Notes: a model not told the origin generated them from the sequence alone. A DNA stretch of 64,000 nucleotides from Pseudomonas sp. WS 5079 (GCF_012985465.1 NZ_JAAQWN010000005.1:372001-436000); one strand, 5' to 3'; positions 46,723 through 57,887 are shown, counted from the stretch's first letter. A program made the numbers and translations.

Positions 46723-47844
46723 CTAGCGCTTGCGCAGGATCACGCTGCCAATCGAATACCCGGCGCCAAACGAGCTGAGTACCGCCAGCGCGCCCTTGGG
46801 CAGGTCGTCCTGATAGGTGTGGAACGCGATCACCGAACCCGCCGAACTGGTGTTGGCGTAGGTATCGAGGATCACCGGTGCTTCTTCGATCTCGGCTTCA
46901 CGGCCCAGCAGCTTCTTGACGATCAGGTGGTTCATGCTCAGGTTGGCCTGGTGCAACCAGAAACGCTTCACATCGGTGACGCTCAACTGGTTTTCCGAAA
47001 GGTGCTGGCCGATCAACTCGGCAACCATCGGGCAGACATCACGGAAGACTTTGCGGCCTTCCTGCACGAAAAGTTTATCTGGCGCACCAACGCCCTCTTC
47101 CGCCGCGCGGTTGAGAAAGCCAAAGTTGTTGCGGATGTTATTGGAGAACTTGGTCAGCAACTTGGTGCTGACAACGTCGAACTGGTGTTCGGAAGTGGCC
47201 AGGTCGGCACGCTCCAGAATCACCGCGGTCGCCGCATCGCCGAAGATGAAGTGGCTGTCACGGTCGCGGAAGTTCAGGTGGCCGGTGCAGATCTCCGGGT
47301 TGACCATCAGGATCGCCCGGGCCTGGCCCAGCTGAATGCTGTTGCAAGCGTTCTGGATACCGAAAGTCGCCGAAGAACACGCCACGTTCATGTCAAAACC
47401 AAAACCCTGGATGCCCAGGGCTTCCTGGACTTCGATGGCAATGGCCGGATAGGCGCGTTGCAGGTTGGAGCAGGCGACGATCACCCCATCGATATCGGCG
47501 GCAGTCTTGCCGGCACGCTGCAGGGCTTGCTCGGCGGCGCCCACAGCCATCTGGCAGAGAATCGACCACTCGTCGTTGGAGCGCTCGGGCAAACGCGGGG
47601 TCATGCGCTGGGGGTCAAGAATGCCTTCCTTGTCCATGACAAAGCGGCTCTTGATACCTGAGGCCTTTTCGATAAAGGCGGCGCTGGATTCGGTCAACGC
47701 CTGAACGTCGCCCTGCTCGATGGCCACGGCGTTGTCGGCATTGAACTGTTGAACGTAAGCATTGAAAGACTGCACCAGCTCTTCGTTGGAGATGCTGTTG
47801 GCCGGGGTGTACAGGCCTGTGCCGCTGATGACGACGTTATGCAC
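46723..47844 (-). CDS. 3-oxoacyl-ACP synthase III (FabH-like), PA3286 type
   Basis: 373 residues, longer than classical FabH (~320) because of an insert near residues 30-60. The Cys-His-Asn triad is in NVACSSATF, WLHQANLSMN and YANTSSAGSV. By homology to P. aeruginosa PA3286 it probably condenses a medium-chain acyl-CoA (octanoyl-CoA) with malonyl-ACP, feeding beta-oxidation products into fatty-acid synthesis. It is on the same strand and 43 bases before the ECF sigma gene, so it may belong to that regulon. Confidence 0.85.
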   Translation of the reverse strand: MHNVVISGTGLYTPANSISNEELVQSFNAYVQQFNADNAVAIEQGDVQALTESSAAFIEKASGIKSRFVMDKEGILDPQRMTPRLPERSNDEWSILCQMAVGAAEQALQRAGKTAADIDGVIVACSNLQRAYPAIAIEVQEALGIQGFGFDMNVACSSATFGIQNACNSIQLGQARAILMVNPEICTGHLNFRDRDSHFIFGDAATAVILERADLATSEHQFDVVSTKLLTKFSNNIRNNFGFLNRAAEEGVGAPDKLFVQEGRKVFRDVCPMVAELIGQHLSENQLSVTDVKRFWLHQANLSMNHLIVKKLLGREAEIEEAPVILDTYANTSSAGSVIAFHTYQDDLPKGALAVLSSFGAGYSIGSVILRKR

Positions 47845-48070
47845 GGTCGTTCCTCTAAATCTGTTCAGGCAGAAGGGATTGGTACCTTCGTACCAAACCG
47901 TAAATCGCTCTAGTCCGCCGCGCGGACATCAAACGGGGAAACGCTTTGTCCCGGCGCGTCGAGGCTGATACAGCCAATCTAGACGATCCTGGCATTTATA
48001 GCGGCGAAGTTTGCCATAAACCGGGGGGTTTGGCGCCTGTCGCGCGCGCACCCGCCCCCGGCACGCCAGG

Positions 48071-51000
48071 TCAAGGCTCGACCTGGCTCCACTGTTTGCT
48101 CAAGCGCTTGTCGGAAATCGGCGCCTTGGTGCCCAACTGCTGGGCAAACAACGACACCCGGTATTCCTCCAGCCACCAGCGGTAAAGCTCCAGTTGCGGG
48201 TCGCGCTTGCCTTCCTGGGTGTGCTTGTTCAGGCGCGTCTGGTACTGGCTCCACAGGCCGCTCAACTCACCGCTCCAGACCCGGTCCTTCTGCACCTGGC
48301 TGGGCAGTTTTTCCAGGCGTAGCTCGATGGCCTTGAGATAGCGCGGCAGTTCCTTGAACCACTGCGCCGGGGTTTCGCGCACAAACCCTGGATACACCAG
48401 GTTGCTCAGTTGCTGCTTGATATCGTTGAGTGCCACGGCCTGGGCCAGGTCGATCTTGCCTTTGAAGCGCTTTTGCAGGCCATGCCACAGTTTCAGCACT
48501 TCCAGGGTCAGGCGCGCCAGGCGTTCGGCATGTTCGGTCCAACTGCCGCGCTTGCGCTCGGCCAGGGCGGCCAGGCCCGCGCCATCCCTGGGCAGGCTGG
48601 CCTCGCCTTCCAGCACGCAGCTGTCGAGGCTGGCCAGCAGAATGTCCTCCACCAGGGCCTCGATACGTCCCAACTCGCGGTACATCAGCCCCAGCTCTGT
48701 CAGGCCCGGCAATTTGCCGCGCAGGAATTTTGCCGGTTCGGCCAATTGCTGCATCAACAGGCGCTGCAAGGCGCGGCGATGCTGGAACTCGGCTTCGGCA
48801 GCCGTAGAGAAACGTCCTTCCTTGACCGTGCCGTTTTCTTCTACCAGCGCCGGATACACCGTCATCGACAGGCCAGCAATCTTCTGCTGGGTAGTCTCGG
48901 CAACCGCAGCGAAGACCTTGGCCTCCACCGGCTGCTGGCTTTTGGCAGTCTGCGGCACTGCCAGGGCAGCCTGGCTGGCTTCGACAAACCGCGCAGTCAA
49001 CGCTGCCAGGTCGCGGCCTTCGCCGAGGAACTTACCCTGGGCATCGACCACTTCCAGGTTCATCTTCAGGTGGTTTTCCACCTGCTGCGCCGCTTCGCTC
49101 CAGGCTTCATCGCTGACCCGTACACCGGTCATGCGCAACAGTTCGCGCCCCAGCGCCTGGGGCAGCGAGCCCTGGGCAAATTCGATACGTTGCAGCGCGG
49201 CCTTGACGAAGTCCGGCACCGGCACGAAGTTCTTGCGCAGGGCCTTGGGCAGGTTGCGCACCAGGGCAATGCACTTGGCTTCGATCAGCCCGGGCACCAG
49301 CCATTCCAGACGCTCGGCGGGCAAGGCCGGCAACAGCGGCGCCGGCACGCGCAAGGTCACGCCGTCGCGCGGGTGGTTGGGTTCAAAGTGGTAACTCAAG
49401 GCCAGGGCCAGGTCGCCCAGGTGCAAGGTGTCGGGGTAATGGGCGGCGGTGACCTCGCTGGCCTCGCGGGCCAGCACGTCTTCTTCGCGCATGATCAGCA
49501 GTTGCGGGTCTTTCTGGCTGGTGATCTTGTACCAACTGTCGAAGGTCGCCGTCTGATGAATCTCCGCCGGCAGGCGCGCGTCGTAGAAGGCGTACAGGGT
49601 TTCCTCGTCGGCCAGGATATCGCGGCGCCGGGCCTTGGCTTCCAGCTCGTCCAATTGCTCCAGCAACTGCTGGTTTGCGGCCAGGCACTTGGCCCGGGAT
49701 TGGATCTCGCCACGCACCAGGCCTTCGCGGATAAACAGCTCGCGGGACACCACAGGGTCCACCGGCCCGTAATGCACGGGCCGGCGCCCCACCACAATCA
49801 AACCGAACAACGTGATCTGCTCAAAGGCCACGACCTGGCCGCGCTTCTTCTCCCAATGGGGTTCGAAGTGGTTTTTCTTGATCAGGTGCCCGGCCAACGG
49901 TTCGATCCAATCGACATCGATCTTGGCCACCATGCGCGCATACAGCTTGGTGGTTTCCACCAGTTCGGCGGTCATCAACCATTGCGGACGCTTCTTGCCG
50001 ATCCCCGAGGAGGGATGAATCCAGAAGCGCCGCTGACGAGCCCCCAGGTAATCGCCGTCTTCGGTTTTCTGGCCGATCTGGCTCAACAGGCCGGACAGCA
50101 CCGCCTTGTGCAGTTTCGGGAAGTCCGCCGGTTCCTTGTTGACCGTCAACTGCATATCGCGGCAGATCAGGCTCAACTGGCGATGGGAATCGCGCCACTC
50201 GCGCAGGCGCAGGTAGTTGAGGAAGTTCTTGCGACACCAGTTGCGCAGCGGGCTGGCGGTCAGTTCCTGGCGCTGCTCTTCAAAGCCGCGCCACAAATTG
50301 ACCAGCCCGGCGAAGTCCGAATCGGGATCCTTCCATTGCGCGTGGGCCTGGTCGGCCGCTTGCTGGCGCTCCGGCGGGCGCTCGCGCGGGTCCTGGATCG
50401 ACATGGCGCTGGCGACGATCAGCACTTCCTGCAAACTGCCAAGCTTGGCCGCTTCCAGCAACATGCGACCCATGCGCGGGTCCACCGGCAGGCGCGCCAG
50501 TTGCCGGCCCAGGGGTGTCAGTTGGCTATTGCGGTCTACTGCCGAGAGTTCCTGCAGCAGGTTGAAACCATCGCTGATGGCCTTGCCATCCGGCGGCTCG
50601 ATAAACGGGAAGTCGGTGATTTCGCCCAGGCGCAGGTGCAGCATCTGCAGGATCACGGCCGCAAGGTTGGTGCGCAAGATCTCCGGGTCGGTAAATTCCG
50701 GGCGCCCGATAAAATCTTCTTCGCTGTACAGGCGCACGCAAATGCCCGGTTCGACCCGGCCGCAACGGCCTTTACGCTGGTTGGCGCTGGCCTGGGAAAT
50801 CGCCTCGATCGGCAGGCGCTGGACCTTGGCGCGGTAGCTGTAGCGGCTGATGCGAGCGGTGCCGCTGTCGATCACGTAGCGGATGCCCGGCACGGTCAGC
50901 GAGGTTTCCGCAACGTTGGTCGCCAGCACCACGCGCCGCCCCGGATGGGACTGGAAAATGCGCTGCTGTTCGGCCGGTGACAGGCGCGCGTACAACGGCA

Positions 51001-51982
51001 GGATTTCGGTGTGCTTGAGCTGGGCCTTGCGCAGCATATCGGCGGCATCGCGGATCTCGCGCTCACCGGGCAGGAACACCAGCACATCGCCAGGGCTCTT
51101 GCGCTCGCTGCGCTCAAAGGCGGCGATTTCATCGAGGGTGGCGAGGATCGCCTGGTCCACGGTCAAGTCGTCTTCGACGCGGTTGCCCTCTTCGTCCTGT
51201 TCCAGGGTCAGCGGGCGGTACCAGGTTTCCACCGGGAACGTACGCCCCGAGACCTCGACAATCGGCGCATCGTCGAAGTGCTTGGAAAAGCGCTCCAGGT
51301 CGATGGTGGCCGAGGTGATGATGACTTTGAGGTCGGGACGGCGCGGCAGCAGGGTCTTCAGGTAGCCGAGCAGGAAATCGATGTTCAGGCTGCGCTCGTG
51401 GGCTTCGTCGACGATGATCGTGTCGTAGCGTTCGAGGTAGCGATCGTTCTGGGTCTCGGCGAGCAGGATGCCGTCGGTCATCAACTTGATCAGGGTGTTG
51501 GAATCGCTCTGGTCCTCGAACCGCACCTGATAACCCACCAGCGCCCCCAGCGGCGTGGCCAACTCGTCCGCGACCCGGCTCGCCACACTGCGCGCGGCGA
51601 TACGCCGGGGCTGGGTATGACCGATCAAGCCGTACTGGCCGCGACCGATTTCCAGGCAGATCTTCGGCAACTGCGTGGTTTTACCCGAGCCGGTCTCGCC
51701 CGCGATGATCAGCACCTGGTGCTTTTGCAGCGCGGCCTTGATCTCGTCGCGCTTGGCGGCGATGGGCAGGCTGTCGTCATAGCGAACCTGCGGTACGCTG
51801 GCCGCGCGCGCCGTGACCTGGGCACACGATGCCTGCATGCGCGCCACCCACTGCGCCAGCTTCTCCTCATCGGGTTTCTTGCGCAGCTCAAGCAACTGCC
51901 GACGCAAGCGGTGGCGGTCGGCGAGCATGGCGTGATCGAGGTTTTTCAGGAGTTGTTCGATAGCGGGCGCTTGGTCAGTCAT
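48071..51982 (-). CDS. hrpA: ATP-dependent RNA helicase HrpA (DEAH-box)
   Basis: 1303 residues, the length of E. coli HrpA. Walker A GETGSGKTTQLPKICLEIGR, DEAH box (VDEAHERSLNIDFLLGYLKT) and SATIDLERF mark the first helicase domain; VATNVAETSLTVPGI and QRKGRCGR lie in the second. The HA2/OB-like and DUF3418 C-terminal regions follow. It acts on stalled ribosomes and mRNA in the cytoplasm. The start MTDQAPAIEQLLKNLDHA was chosen by family; an ATG 21 codons earlier is not family-like. Confidence 0.9.
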   Translation of the reverse strand: MTDQAPAIEQLLKNLDHAMLADRHRLRRQLLELRKKPDEEKLAQWVARMQASCAQVTARAASVPQVRYDDSLPIAAKRDEIKAALQKHQVLIIAGETGSGKTTQLPKICLEIGRGQYGLIGHTQPRRIAARSVASRVADELATPLGALVGYQVRFEDQSDSNTLIKLMTDGILLAETQNDRYLERYDTIIVDEAHERSLNIDFLLGYLKTLLPRRPDLKVIITSATIDLERFSKHFDDAPIVEVSGRTFPVETWYRPLTLEQDEEGNRVEDDLTVDQAILATLDEIAAFERSERKSPGDVLVFLPGEREIRDAADMLRKAQLKHTEILPLYARLSPAEQQRIFQSHPGRRVVLATNVAETSLTVPGIRYVIDSGTARISRYSYRAKVQRLPIEAISQASANQRKGRCGRVEPGICVRLYSEEDFIGRPEFTDPEILRTNLAAVILQMLHLRLGEITDFPFIEPPDGKAISDGFNLLQELSAVDRNSQLTPLGRQLARLPVDPRMGRMLLEAAKLGSLQEVLIVASAMSIQDPRERPPERQQAADQAHAQWKDPDSDFAGLVNLWRGFEEQRQELTASPLRNWCRKNFLNYLRLREWRDSHRQLSLICRDMQLTVNKEPADFPKLHKAVLSGLLSQIGQKTEDGDYLGARQRRFWIHPSSGIGKKRPQWLMTAELVETTKLYARMVAKIDVDWIEPLAGHLIKKNHFEPHWEKKRGQVVAFEQITLFGLIVVGRRPVHYGPVDPVVSRELFIREGLVRGEIQSRAKCLAANQQLLEQLDELEAKARRRDILADEETLYAFYDARLPAEIHQTATFDSWYKITSQKDPQLLIMREEDVLAREASEVTAAHYPDTLHLGDLALALSYHFEPNHPRDGVTLRVPAPLLPALPAERLEWLVPGLIEAKCIALVRNLPKALRKNFVPVPDFVKAALQRIEFAQGSLPQALGRELLRMTGVRVSDEAWSEAAQQVENHLKMNLEVVDAQGKFLGEGRDLAALTARFVEASQAALAVPQTAKSQQPVEAKVFAAVAETTQQKIAGLSMTVYPALVEENGTVKEGRFSTAAEAEFQHRRALQRLLMQQLAEPAKFLRGKLPGLTELGLMYRELGRIEALVEDILLASLDSCVLEGEASLPRDGAGLAALAERKRGSWTEHAERLARLTLEVLKLWHGLQKRFKGKIDLAQAVALNDIKQQLSNLVYPGFVRETPAQWFKELPRYLKAIELRLEKLPSQVQKDRVWSGELSGLWSQYQTRLNKHTQEGKRDPQLELYRWWLEEYRVSLFAQQLGTKAPISDKRLSKQWSQVEP

Positions 51983-52170
51983 CAGGTACTTTGAAGGTCG
52001 TCTATTTATGCACGGCCGGCAATTGTGGCAGAAAAGCGCACACAACGTTAAAGGCCGCGTAAATCACCTGAAGGGGCTGGCCCGGTCGGCATCGCTGTTG
52101 GCTGGCCCAGCGCTATCGCAGCCTCGCCGGGGCTCGACAGCTCCCACAGGGTCTGGCGGTGTTGATGCCC

Positions 52171-53904
52171 TTATTCGTTATCCAGGCCCTTGCGCCGATA
52201 CGGGAACACATCAATCACCTTCCCCGCCCGAATCGCCTCTTGCAGGCCTTTCCAGTAGTCGGCGTTGTACAACTCGCCGTGCAGTTCATCGAACAGGCGC
52301 CGCTGCCCGGCGTCGGCAAACAGGAACGGCGGGAATTCCTCGGGGAACACGTCCAGCGGGCCGATGGAATACCAGGGCTCGGAGGCCATTTCGTCTTCCG
52401 GGGTGCGCGGTGCCGGGATGTGGCGAAAGTTGGCTTCGGTAAGAAAGCAGATCTCGTCATAGTCGTAGAACACCACGCGACCATGACGGGTGACGCCAAA
52501 GTTTTTCAGCAGCATGTCGCCGGGAAAGATATTCGCCGCCGCCAGTTGCTTGATGGCCAGGCCGTAGTCTTCGAGGGCTTCGCGTACCTGGGCCTCGTTG
52601 GCGTTTTCCAGGTAGAGGTTGAGCGGGGTCATGCGGCGTTCGGTCCAGCAGTGGCGAACCAGTACCGTGTCGCCTTCGACTTCGACCGTGCCGGCAGCCA
52701 CTTCCAGCAATTCGGCCAGGCATTGCGGCTCGAATTTGCTCAAGGGGAAACGGAAATCGGCGAACTCCTGGGTATCGGCCATGCGCCCGACCCGGTCGAC
52801 ACTCTTCACCAGGCGGTACTTCTCGATCACCGTGGCACGGTTGACGTTTTTCGACGGCGAAAAACGGTCCTTGATGATTTTGAACACCGTGTTGAAGCCC
52901 GGCAGGGTAAACACGCTCATGACCATCCCACGCACGCCCGGGGCCATGATGAACTGATCGTCAGTGCTGGCCAGGTGGTTGATCAGCGCCCGGTAGAACT
53001 CCGACTTGCCGTGTTTGTAGAAGCCGATGGAGGTGTACAGCTCGGCGATGTGCTTGCCCGGCAGGATGCGCTTGAGAAAGCCGATGAACTCTGCCGGCAC
53101 CGGCACATCCACCATGAAATAGGAGCGGGTGAACGAGAAGATGATCGACACATCGGCTTCATCGGTGATCAGCGCGTCGATGCGGATGCCCTGCCCTTCG
53201 CGGTGCAGCAGCGGGATGACCAGCGGCCATTGTTCATCGCGGGTGTAGAGGCGGCCCACCAGGTACGCGCCCTTGTTGCGGTAAAGCACCGAGGAAAACA
53301 GCTCGACGTTGAGGTCCGGGTCCTTGCATACCCAGTCCGGCAGGTTCTCGCGCAGTTGTGCTTCGAGACGCTGCAGGTCGCCGGCAAGGTCGGCGTAGGG
53401 TTCGCTGAAGCGGTAGTCGCTGAAAATTTGCTCGAGCATCCCGGCCAACTGGCCCTGGGGCTTGTAGGTGCGGGTTTGCGCGGCACGGGCGCGGCGCAGG
53501 CTCGGGCGGGTGGTGTGGATGAACATACAGCCGTCGCTGATCAGGTCGTGGCTGAACAGCCCGCAAAAGATCGAGTTGTACCAGGTCTCGGACAGTTCAT
53601 CGTCAAACCGCAGGTCGATCAGGCTGATATAGGCGCTCTTGACCAGGGGCCAGGACTGGATATCCAGCAGCGCCCCCGCATCGAAAGTGGCTCGCAGGCG
53701 CGTGGTGACTTCGCCGACCTTCTCTTCATAGAGGTTGATCCGCGCCGCCGAGGCGGCTTGCGCCTCTTGCCACTGGGCCTTTTCAAAACGCTCGCGGGCG
53801 CCGTCGGTGATCTGGCGAAAGTGCTCGCGGTAATCGTCGAAGCCATCGAGGATCATCTTGGCGATGGACTGCGCGGTGTCGATGGCAGGCGTTTGCTGCG
53901 GCAT
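52171..53904 (-). CDS. aceK: Isocitrate dehydrogenase kinase/phosphatase AceK
   Basis: 577 residues, the usual AceK length (E. coli 578). It phosphorylates and dephosphorylates isocitrate dehydrogenase, switching flux into the glyoxylate bypass on acetate. A regulatory domain of about 310 residues is followed by a kinase-like domain; [20 protein letters not shown] contains the catalytic DYDE region, and [20 protein letters not shown] forms part of the ATP site. The start at [12 protein letters not shown] was preferred over an ATG seven codons upstream on length and an AGAGG site. Confidence 0.92.
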   Translation of the reverse strand: MPQQTPAIDTAQSIAKMILDGFDDYREHFRQITDGARERFEKAQWQEAQAASAARINLYEEKVGEVTTRLRATFDAGALLDIQSWPLVKSAYISLIDLRFDDELSETWYNSIFCGLFSHDLISDGCMFIHTTRPSLRRARAAQTRTYKPQGQLAGMLEQIFSDYRFSEPYADLAGDLQRLEAQLRENLPDWVCKDPDLNVELFSSVLYRNKGAYLVGRLYTRDEQWPLVIPLLHREGQGIRIDALITDEADVSIIFSFTRSYFMVDVPVPAEFIGFLKRILPGKHIAELYTSIGFYKHGKSEFYRALINHLASTDDQFIMAPGVRGMVMSVFTLPGFNTVFKIIKDRFSPSKNVNRATVIEKYRLVKSVDRVGRMADTQEFADFRFPLSKFEPQCLAELLEVAAGTVEVEGDTVLVRHCWTERRMTPLNLYLENANEAQVREALEDYGLAIKQLAAANIFPGDMLLKNFGVTRHGRVVFYDYDEICFLTEANFRHIPAPRTPEDEMASEPWYSIGPLDVFPEEFPPFLFADAGQRRLFDELHGELYNADYWKGLQEAIRAGKVIDVFPYRRKGLDNE

Positions 53905-54305
53905 GTCGTAGACCTCTGCGGGCATTCGGAAGACCTGAGATTAGCCAGAGTCCTCATGCAGGAGAAGTACATTTTTTACCGGGCGCTGGCTCTTCACGGG
54001 GGCGACTCAAACAATTGTTTACGATTTTTTAATTCGACCACAGGGTCAATAAAACACCCATAAAGTCACCTCGCGCTGATTAATCGATTCATCTGAAGGC
54101 CACAAAACACGGGCGCTGGCACCGCGAACAGGAAGAACCCCAGGCCGGGTGGGGTTTGGCGACCTTATACGGACTTGGATCCAACGTAAGGGAAACCCCG
54201 ATTACCTCAATGATGGCACTTTGCTATATAGCCCAGCGTTTTCCCTGATAACAAGGTCCTAAGACCGGCTCGGGAATCGATTTAAATCGCCCAAGGAGCA
54301 TTGAT
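53905..54305. promoter_or_regulatory. Divergent region between aceK and the chemoreceptor gene
   Basis: About 400 bases with no supportable gene. It holds the promoters of aceK (minus) and the chemoreceptor (plus). AAGGAGCATTGAT lies just before the chemoreceptor ATG. A TTTACCGGGCGCTGGC segment and GGCACTTTGCTATATAGC near 54210 are noticeable but not assignable to a known site. Confidence 0.4.
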
Positions 54306-55931
54306 ATGTCATTGAGGAACATGGGAATCGGCCTGCGTGCCAGTCTGAGTTTTGCGGTATTGGCCGGCCTGCTGGTGCTGGTCGGGGTGTTTGGCCTGGG
54401 GCAGATGGCCAAGCTGCGCGAAAGCGCCGCCATCATTGAAACGGCCTGGATGCCGAGTATCGAGAACATCCACAACAGCGCCGCCAACGTCGCGGCTATC
54501 CGCCTGGAGGCGTTGCGCTTGCTGACCACCGATGAATCGGCGGTGCGCGAGCGCAGCAAAGAGGTGATCACCAAGGAGCGCGGCTATTTGCAGGAACGCC
54601 TGGACAATCACCAGGCCCTGCTGAGCAATGACCAGGAGCGCCAGCTACTGGAGCAGCTCAAGGCCACCGCGTCGGCCTATATGACCATCGTCGACCAATT
54701 GATCCACCTGGTGGACCAGGATAACCAGATGCAGGCCCTGACCCTGCTCACCGATACGTTGACGCCCCAAGGCGTGATCCTCAACCGGAGCCTGGGCGCC
54801 TTGATCGACTTCAACCAGCAAGGCGCCCAGGATGCGGCGCAATCGGCGGCGCAGATGTACCAGAGCGCACAGTGGATCGTCGGCCTCATCATCGCGGTCG
54901 CCCTGATCGCGACGTTGCTGCTGGCCTGGCTGTTGACCCGCAGTATCACCACGCCCCTGGCGCAGGCATTGCACGCGGCACGCACGATTGCCGCCGGCGA
55001 CCTGAGCCAGCCGATCCACGTGCACGGCAAGGACGAACCGGCACAGTTGCTGGGCGCCCTGGCCACCATGCAGGAACAGTTGCAGGCGACTATTCGCGGC
55101 ATCAGCGAGTCCGCCCAGCAACTGGCCTCGGCAGCCGAAGAGATGAGTTCGGTGATGGAGCAAAGCACTCGCGGCCTGCAAGCACAGAACGATGAAATCG
55201 AACAGGCCGCCACCGCCGTCACACAGATGAGCGCAGCGGTGGATGAAGTGGCGGGGAATGCGGTCTCCAGCGCCGAGGCATCCCAGGCGTCCGATGAGGA
55301 CAGCAAGCACGGCCATTTCCAGATCAGCGAAACCATCAGCTCGATCCAGAGCCTGGTCAACGAGGTGCTCGACGCCTCGGGCAAGGCCGAGGGCCTGGCG
55401 CTACAGGCGCAAGACATCAGCAAGGTGCTGGAAGTGATACGCGGGATTGCCGGGCAGACCAACCTGCTGGCCCTCAACGCGGCCATTGAAGCCGCCCGCG
55501 CCGGCGAGGCCGGGCGGGGTTTTGCGGTGGTGGCCGACGAGGTTCGCTCGCTGGCGCAGCGGACCCAGGATTCCACCGAGGAAATCGAGCAGATGATCAC
55601 CGGTATCCAGCAAGGCACCCAGGCCACGGTCGGCGCCCTCACCAGCAGCGCCGAGCACGCCAGCCAGACCCTGCAACGGGCCAACAGCGCCGGCAATGCC
55701 CTGGAAAAAATCACCGCCGCCATCTCGCAGATCAGCCAACGCAACCTGGTGATCGCCAGTGCCGCCGAGCAACAGGCATCGGTGGCCCGGGAGGTGGATC
55801 GCAGCCTGGTGAATATCCGCGACCTGTCGACGCAAACCGCCGCCGGTGCGACCCAGACCTCGGCCGCCAGCCAGGAGCTGTCGCGCCTGGCGGTGGACCT
55901 CAACGGCCTGGTGACGCGCTTTATTGTGTAG
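54306..55931 (+). CDS. Methyl-accepting chemotaxis protein (four-helix-bundle sensor)
   Basis: 541 residues. Membrane helix 1 (about 11-31), a periplasmic four-helix-bundle sensor (about 32-187), membrane helix 2 (about 188-210, [20 protein letters not shown]), HAMP (about 212-264), then the cytoplasmic signalling domain with the tip [20 protein letters not shown] continuing [20 protein letters not shown]. No CheR/CheB pentapeptide at the C terminus (ends GLVTRFIV). Ligand unknown; the periplasmic bundle often senses amino or organic acids. Confidence 0.9.
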   Translation: MSLRNMGIGLRASLSFAVLAGLLVLVGVFGLGQMAKLRESAAIIETAWMPSIENIHNSAANVAAIRLEALRLLTTDESAVRERSKEVITKERGYLQERLDNHQALLSNDQERQLLEQLKATASAYMTIVDQLIHLVDQDNQMQALTLLTDTLTPQGVILNRSLGALIDFNQQGAQDAAQSAAQMYQSAQWIVGLIIAVALIATLLLAWLLTRSITTPLAQALHAARTIAAGDLSQPIHVHGKDEPAQLLGALATMQEQLQATIRGISESAQQLASAAEEMSSVMEQSTRGLQAQNDEIEQAATAVTQMSAAVDEVAGNAVSSAEASQASDEDSKHGHFQISETISSIQSLVNEVLDASGKAEGLALQAQDISKVLEVIRGIAGQTNLLALNAAIEAARAGEAGRGFAVVADEVRSLAQRTQDSTEEIEQMITGIQQGTQATVGALTSSAEHASQTLQRANSAGNALEKITAAISQISQRNLVIASAAEQQASVAREVDRSLVNIRDLSTQTAAGATQTSAASQELSRLAVDLNGLVTRFIV

Positions 55932-56002
55932 TTGATACGTAAAAGATTGTGTCAGGCAGGCCCCTGGGCAACACTCTCGCCCTTGTTGAAAAGGAGCTGT
56001 CC

Positions 56003-56899
56003 GTGAGACCTGTCGACACCCTCTACCTGCTGCTACTGGCCGCCATCTGGGGCGCGAGCTTTCTGTTCATGCGGATTATCGCGCCGCAGATCGGCACCTT
56101 GCCTACGGCGTTTTTCCGCGTTTCGATTGCCGCCGCCGGCCTGCTAGTGATCCTCGCGATGCTACGGGTGCGCTGGGATTTCCAGGGCAAGTTCAAGATC
56201 GTGTTGTTGCTGGGGGTAATCAACTCGGGGATTCCCGCGACCATGTATTCGGTGGCGGCCCAGGTCTTGCCAGCGGGTTACTCGGCGATTTTCAACGCCA
56301 CCACGCCGTTGATGGGGGTGTTGATTGGCGGGCTGTTTTTCCATGAGCGGCTGACACCCTCGAAAATTGCCGGGGTGTGCCTGGGCCTGTTCGGCGTGGG
56401 CATCCTCACGCGCGCCGGGCCGGTGGCGTTTGACCTGGAATTGCTGATGGGCGCCCTCGCCTGCCTGCTGGCAACCACCTGCTACGGCTTCGCCGGTTTC
56501 CTGGCACGCCGTTGGCTGGATCAACAGGGTGGCCTGGACAGCCGCCTTTCGGCACTGGGCAGCATGCTCGGCGCCACATTGTTTCTATTGCCGTGGTTTG
56601 GCTGGAGCGCCATCAGCCACCCGCCCGCCAGTTGGGGCGGCTGGAATGTGTGGCTGTCCCTACTGGGCCTGGGGCTGCTATGCACGGCATTCGCCTACAT
56701 CCTGTACTTCCGTTTGCTGACCTCCATCGGGCCGGTGAAGTCGATGACCGTCACCTTCATGATTCCGCCATTCGGCGTGTTGTGGGGCGCATTGCTGCTG
56801 GACGAGCCGTTGTCCATGGCCCATCTGTATGGCGGGTTGTTGATCGCGGGGGCGCTGTGGCTGGTGCTACGGCGAGGGAAATTGATCAAAGCTGTGTAG
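56003..56899 (+). CDS. EamA/DMT-family transporter
   Basis: 298 residues with ten predicted membrane helices in two EamA halves (LYLLLLAAIWGASFLFMRI; KIVLLLGVINSGIPATMYSV). GTG start at 56003 preceded by AAAAGGAG at good spacing, preferred over an earlier in-frame start 18 codons upstream. Probably an inner-membrane metabolite exporter; substrate unknown. It converges on another DMT gene at 56931. Confidence 0.85.
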   Translation: MRPVDTLYLLLLAAIWGASFLFMRIIAPQIGTLPTAFFRVSIAAAGLLVILAMLRVRWDFQGKFKIVLLLGVINSGIPATMYSVAAQVLPAGYSAIFNATTPLMGVLIGGLFFHERLTPSKIAGVCLGLFGVGILTRAGPVAFDLELLMGALACLLATTCYGFAGFLARRWLDQQGGLDSRLSALGSMLGATLFLLPWFGWSAISHPPASWGGWNVWLSLLGLGLLCTAFAYILYFRLLTSIGPVKSMTVTFMIPPFGVLWGALLLDEPLSMAHLYGGLLIAGALWLVLRRGKLIKAV

Positions 56900-56924
56900 G
56901 AGCCGGCTTTTCGGCTCCTACACA
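56893..56924. terminator. Hairpin between the convergent DMT genes (REP remnant)
   Basis: TGTGTAGGAGCCG at 56893-56905 pairs perfectly with CGGCTCCTACACA at 56912-56924, a 13-base-pair stem with a six-base loop. It overlaps the last bases of the plus-strand gene. The arms are REP-like, so it may be a remnant reused as a two-way terminator. Confidence 0.55.
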
Positions 56925-56930
56925 GGGATA

Positions 56931-57791
56931 TCAAGCTTTACGGAAGACGAATACCAACCCGATGATGATCAACCCCATCCCCAGCACGCTCAGCACTGCC
57001 AGCCGATTACCGAAGATCAAGTAGTCCATCACCGCAGTGACTGCCGGCACCAGGTAGAACAGGCTGGTGACATTCACCAGGTTGCCCCGGGCAATCAGGC
57101 GGTACAGCAGCAGCGTCGCCAACAGTGACACCACCAGCCCCATCCACAGCACCGGCAGGTAAAAGCCACTGTTGTGCTCGAAAGCAAAGGGCTGGAACGG
57201 CACGAACACCGCGCACAACAACAAACCCGCCAGGTACTGCACCGGCAAGGTACCCAATGGGTTATCGGTGATGCGCTTTTGCATGATCGAGCCCAGGGTC
57301 ATGCTCGCCAGCGCCAGCAAACCAAACAGCATGCCGGCCAGGGACATGCCAGCCAGACCGATGCCCTGGTACACCACCATGATCAGGCCCGCCAACCCCA
57401 ACGCCAGGCCGAACATCCGGCGCCATGAACGCTGGCGCTCCATCAGCACTACGGTGAGGATCGGTTGCACGCCCATGATGGTCGCCATCACGCCGGGGGT
57501 GACCTTCAGGTCCAGGGCCAACAGATAAAAAATCTGATAGGCCCCCAGCAACACCAGCCCGGTGGCCGCCGCATACCACAGCGGTTTGCCCGGGCGCGGC
57601 AACCTCAGTTTGAGAATCGGCGCCAGCAACACCAGGCCCGCCAGGGCAATGGCAAAGCGGATCAACAGGAAGGCAAAGGGGGACGCATGGGCCAGGCCCA
57701 GCTTGGAGAAAATCGCACCGCTGCTCCACAGCAGCACAAACAGGCTCGTCGAGGCCGCCGCGGCCACGGATTGTTTCGAAAGAACAGACAT
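56931..57791 (-). CDS. EamA/DMT-family transporter
   Basis: 286 residues with ten predicted membrane helices. The start MSVLSKQSVAAAASTSLFVL leads into SSGAIFSKLGLAHASPFAFL, typical of DMT exporters. Convergent with the DMT gene at 56003; similar size but clearly different sequence, so they are not recent duplicates. The ATG at 57791 was preferred to a GTG three codons earlier because AGGTG precedes it. Confidence 0.85.
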   Translation of the reverse strand: MSVLSKQSVAAAASTSLFVLLWSSGAIFSKLGLAHASPFAFLLIRFAIALAGLVLLAPILKLRLPRPGKPLWYAAATGLVLLGAYQIFYLLALDLKVTPGVMATIMGVQPILTVVLMERQRSWRRMFGLALGLAGLIMVVYQGIGLAGMSLAGMLFGLLALASMTLGSIMQKRITDNPLGTLPVQYLAGLLLCAVFVPFQPFAFEHNSGFYLPVLWMGLVVSLLATLLLYRLIARGNLVNVTSLFYLVPAVTAVMDYLIFGNRLAVLSVLGMGLIIIGLVFVFRKA

Positions 57792-57887
57792 GATGAACAC
57801 CTGTAGTCAGGCAAAAAGCCAACTCAGCCAAGGCTGAAATTCAGTGGGTTCGGTACAGGCAGGCAACGGGGAACAGCGGTCTGCTGA

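Noticed and set aside
54058..54110. Possible FliA (sigma-28) promoter before the chemoreceptor
   Set aside because: TAAAGTC is present but the GCTGATTA-like -10 is about five bases too close.
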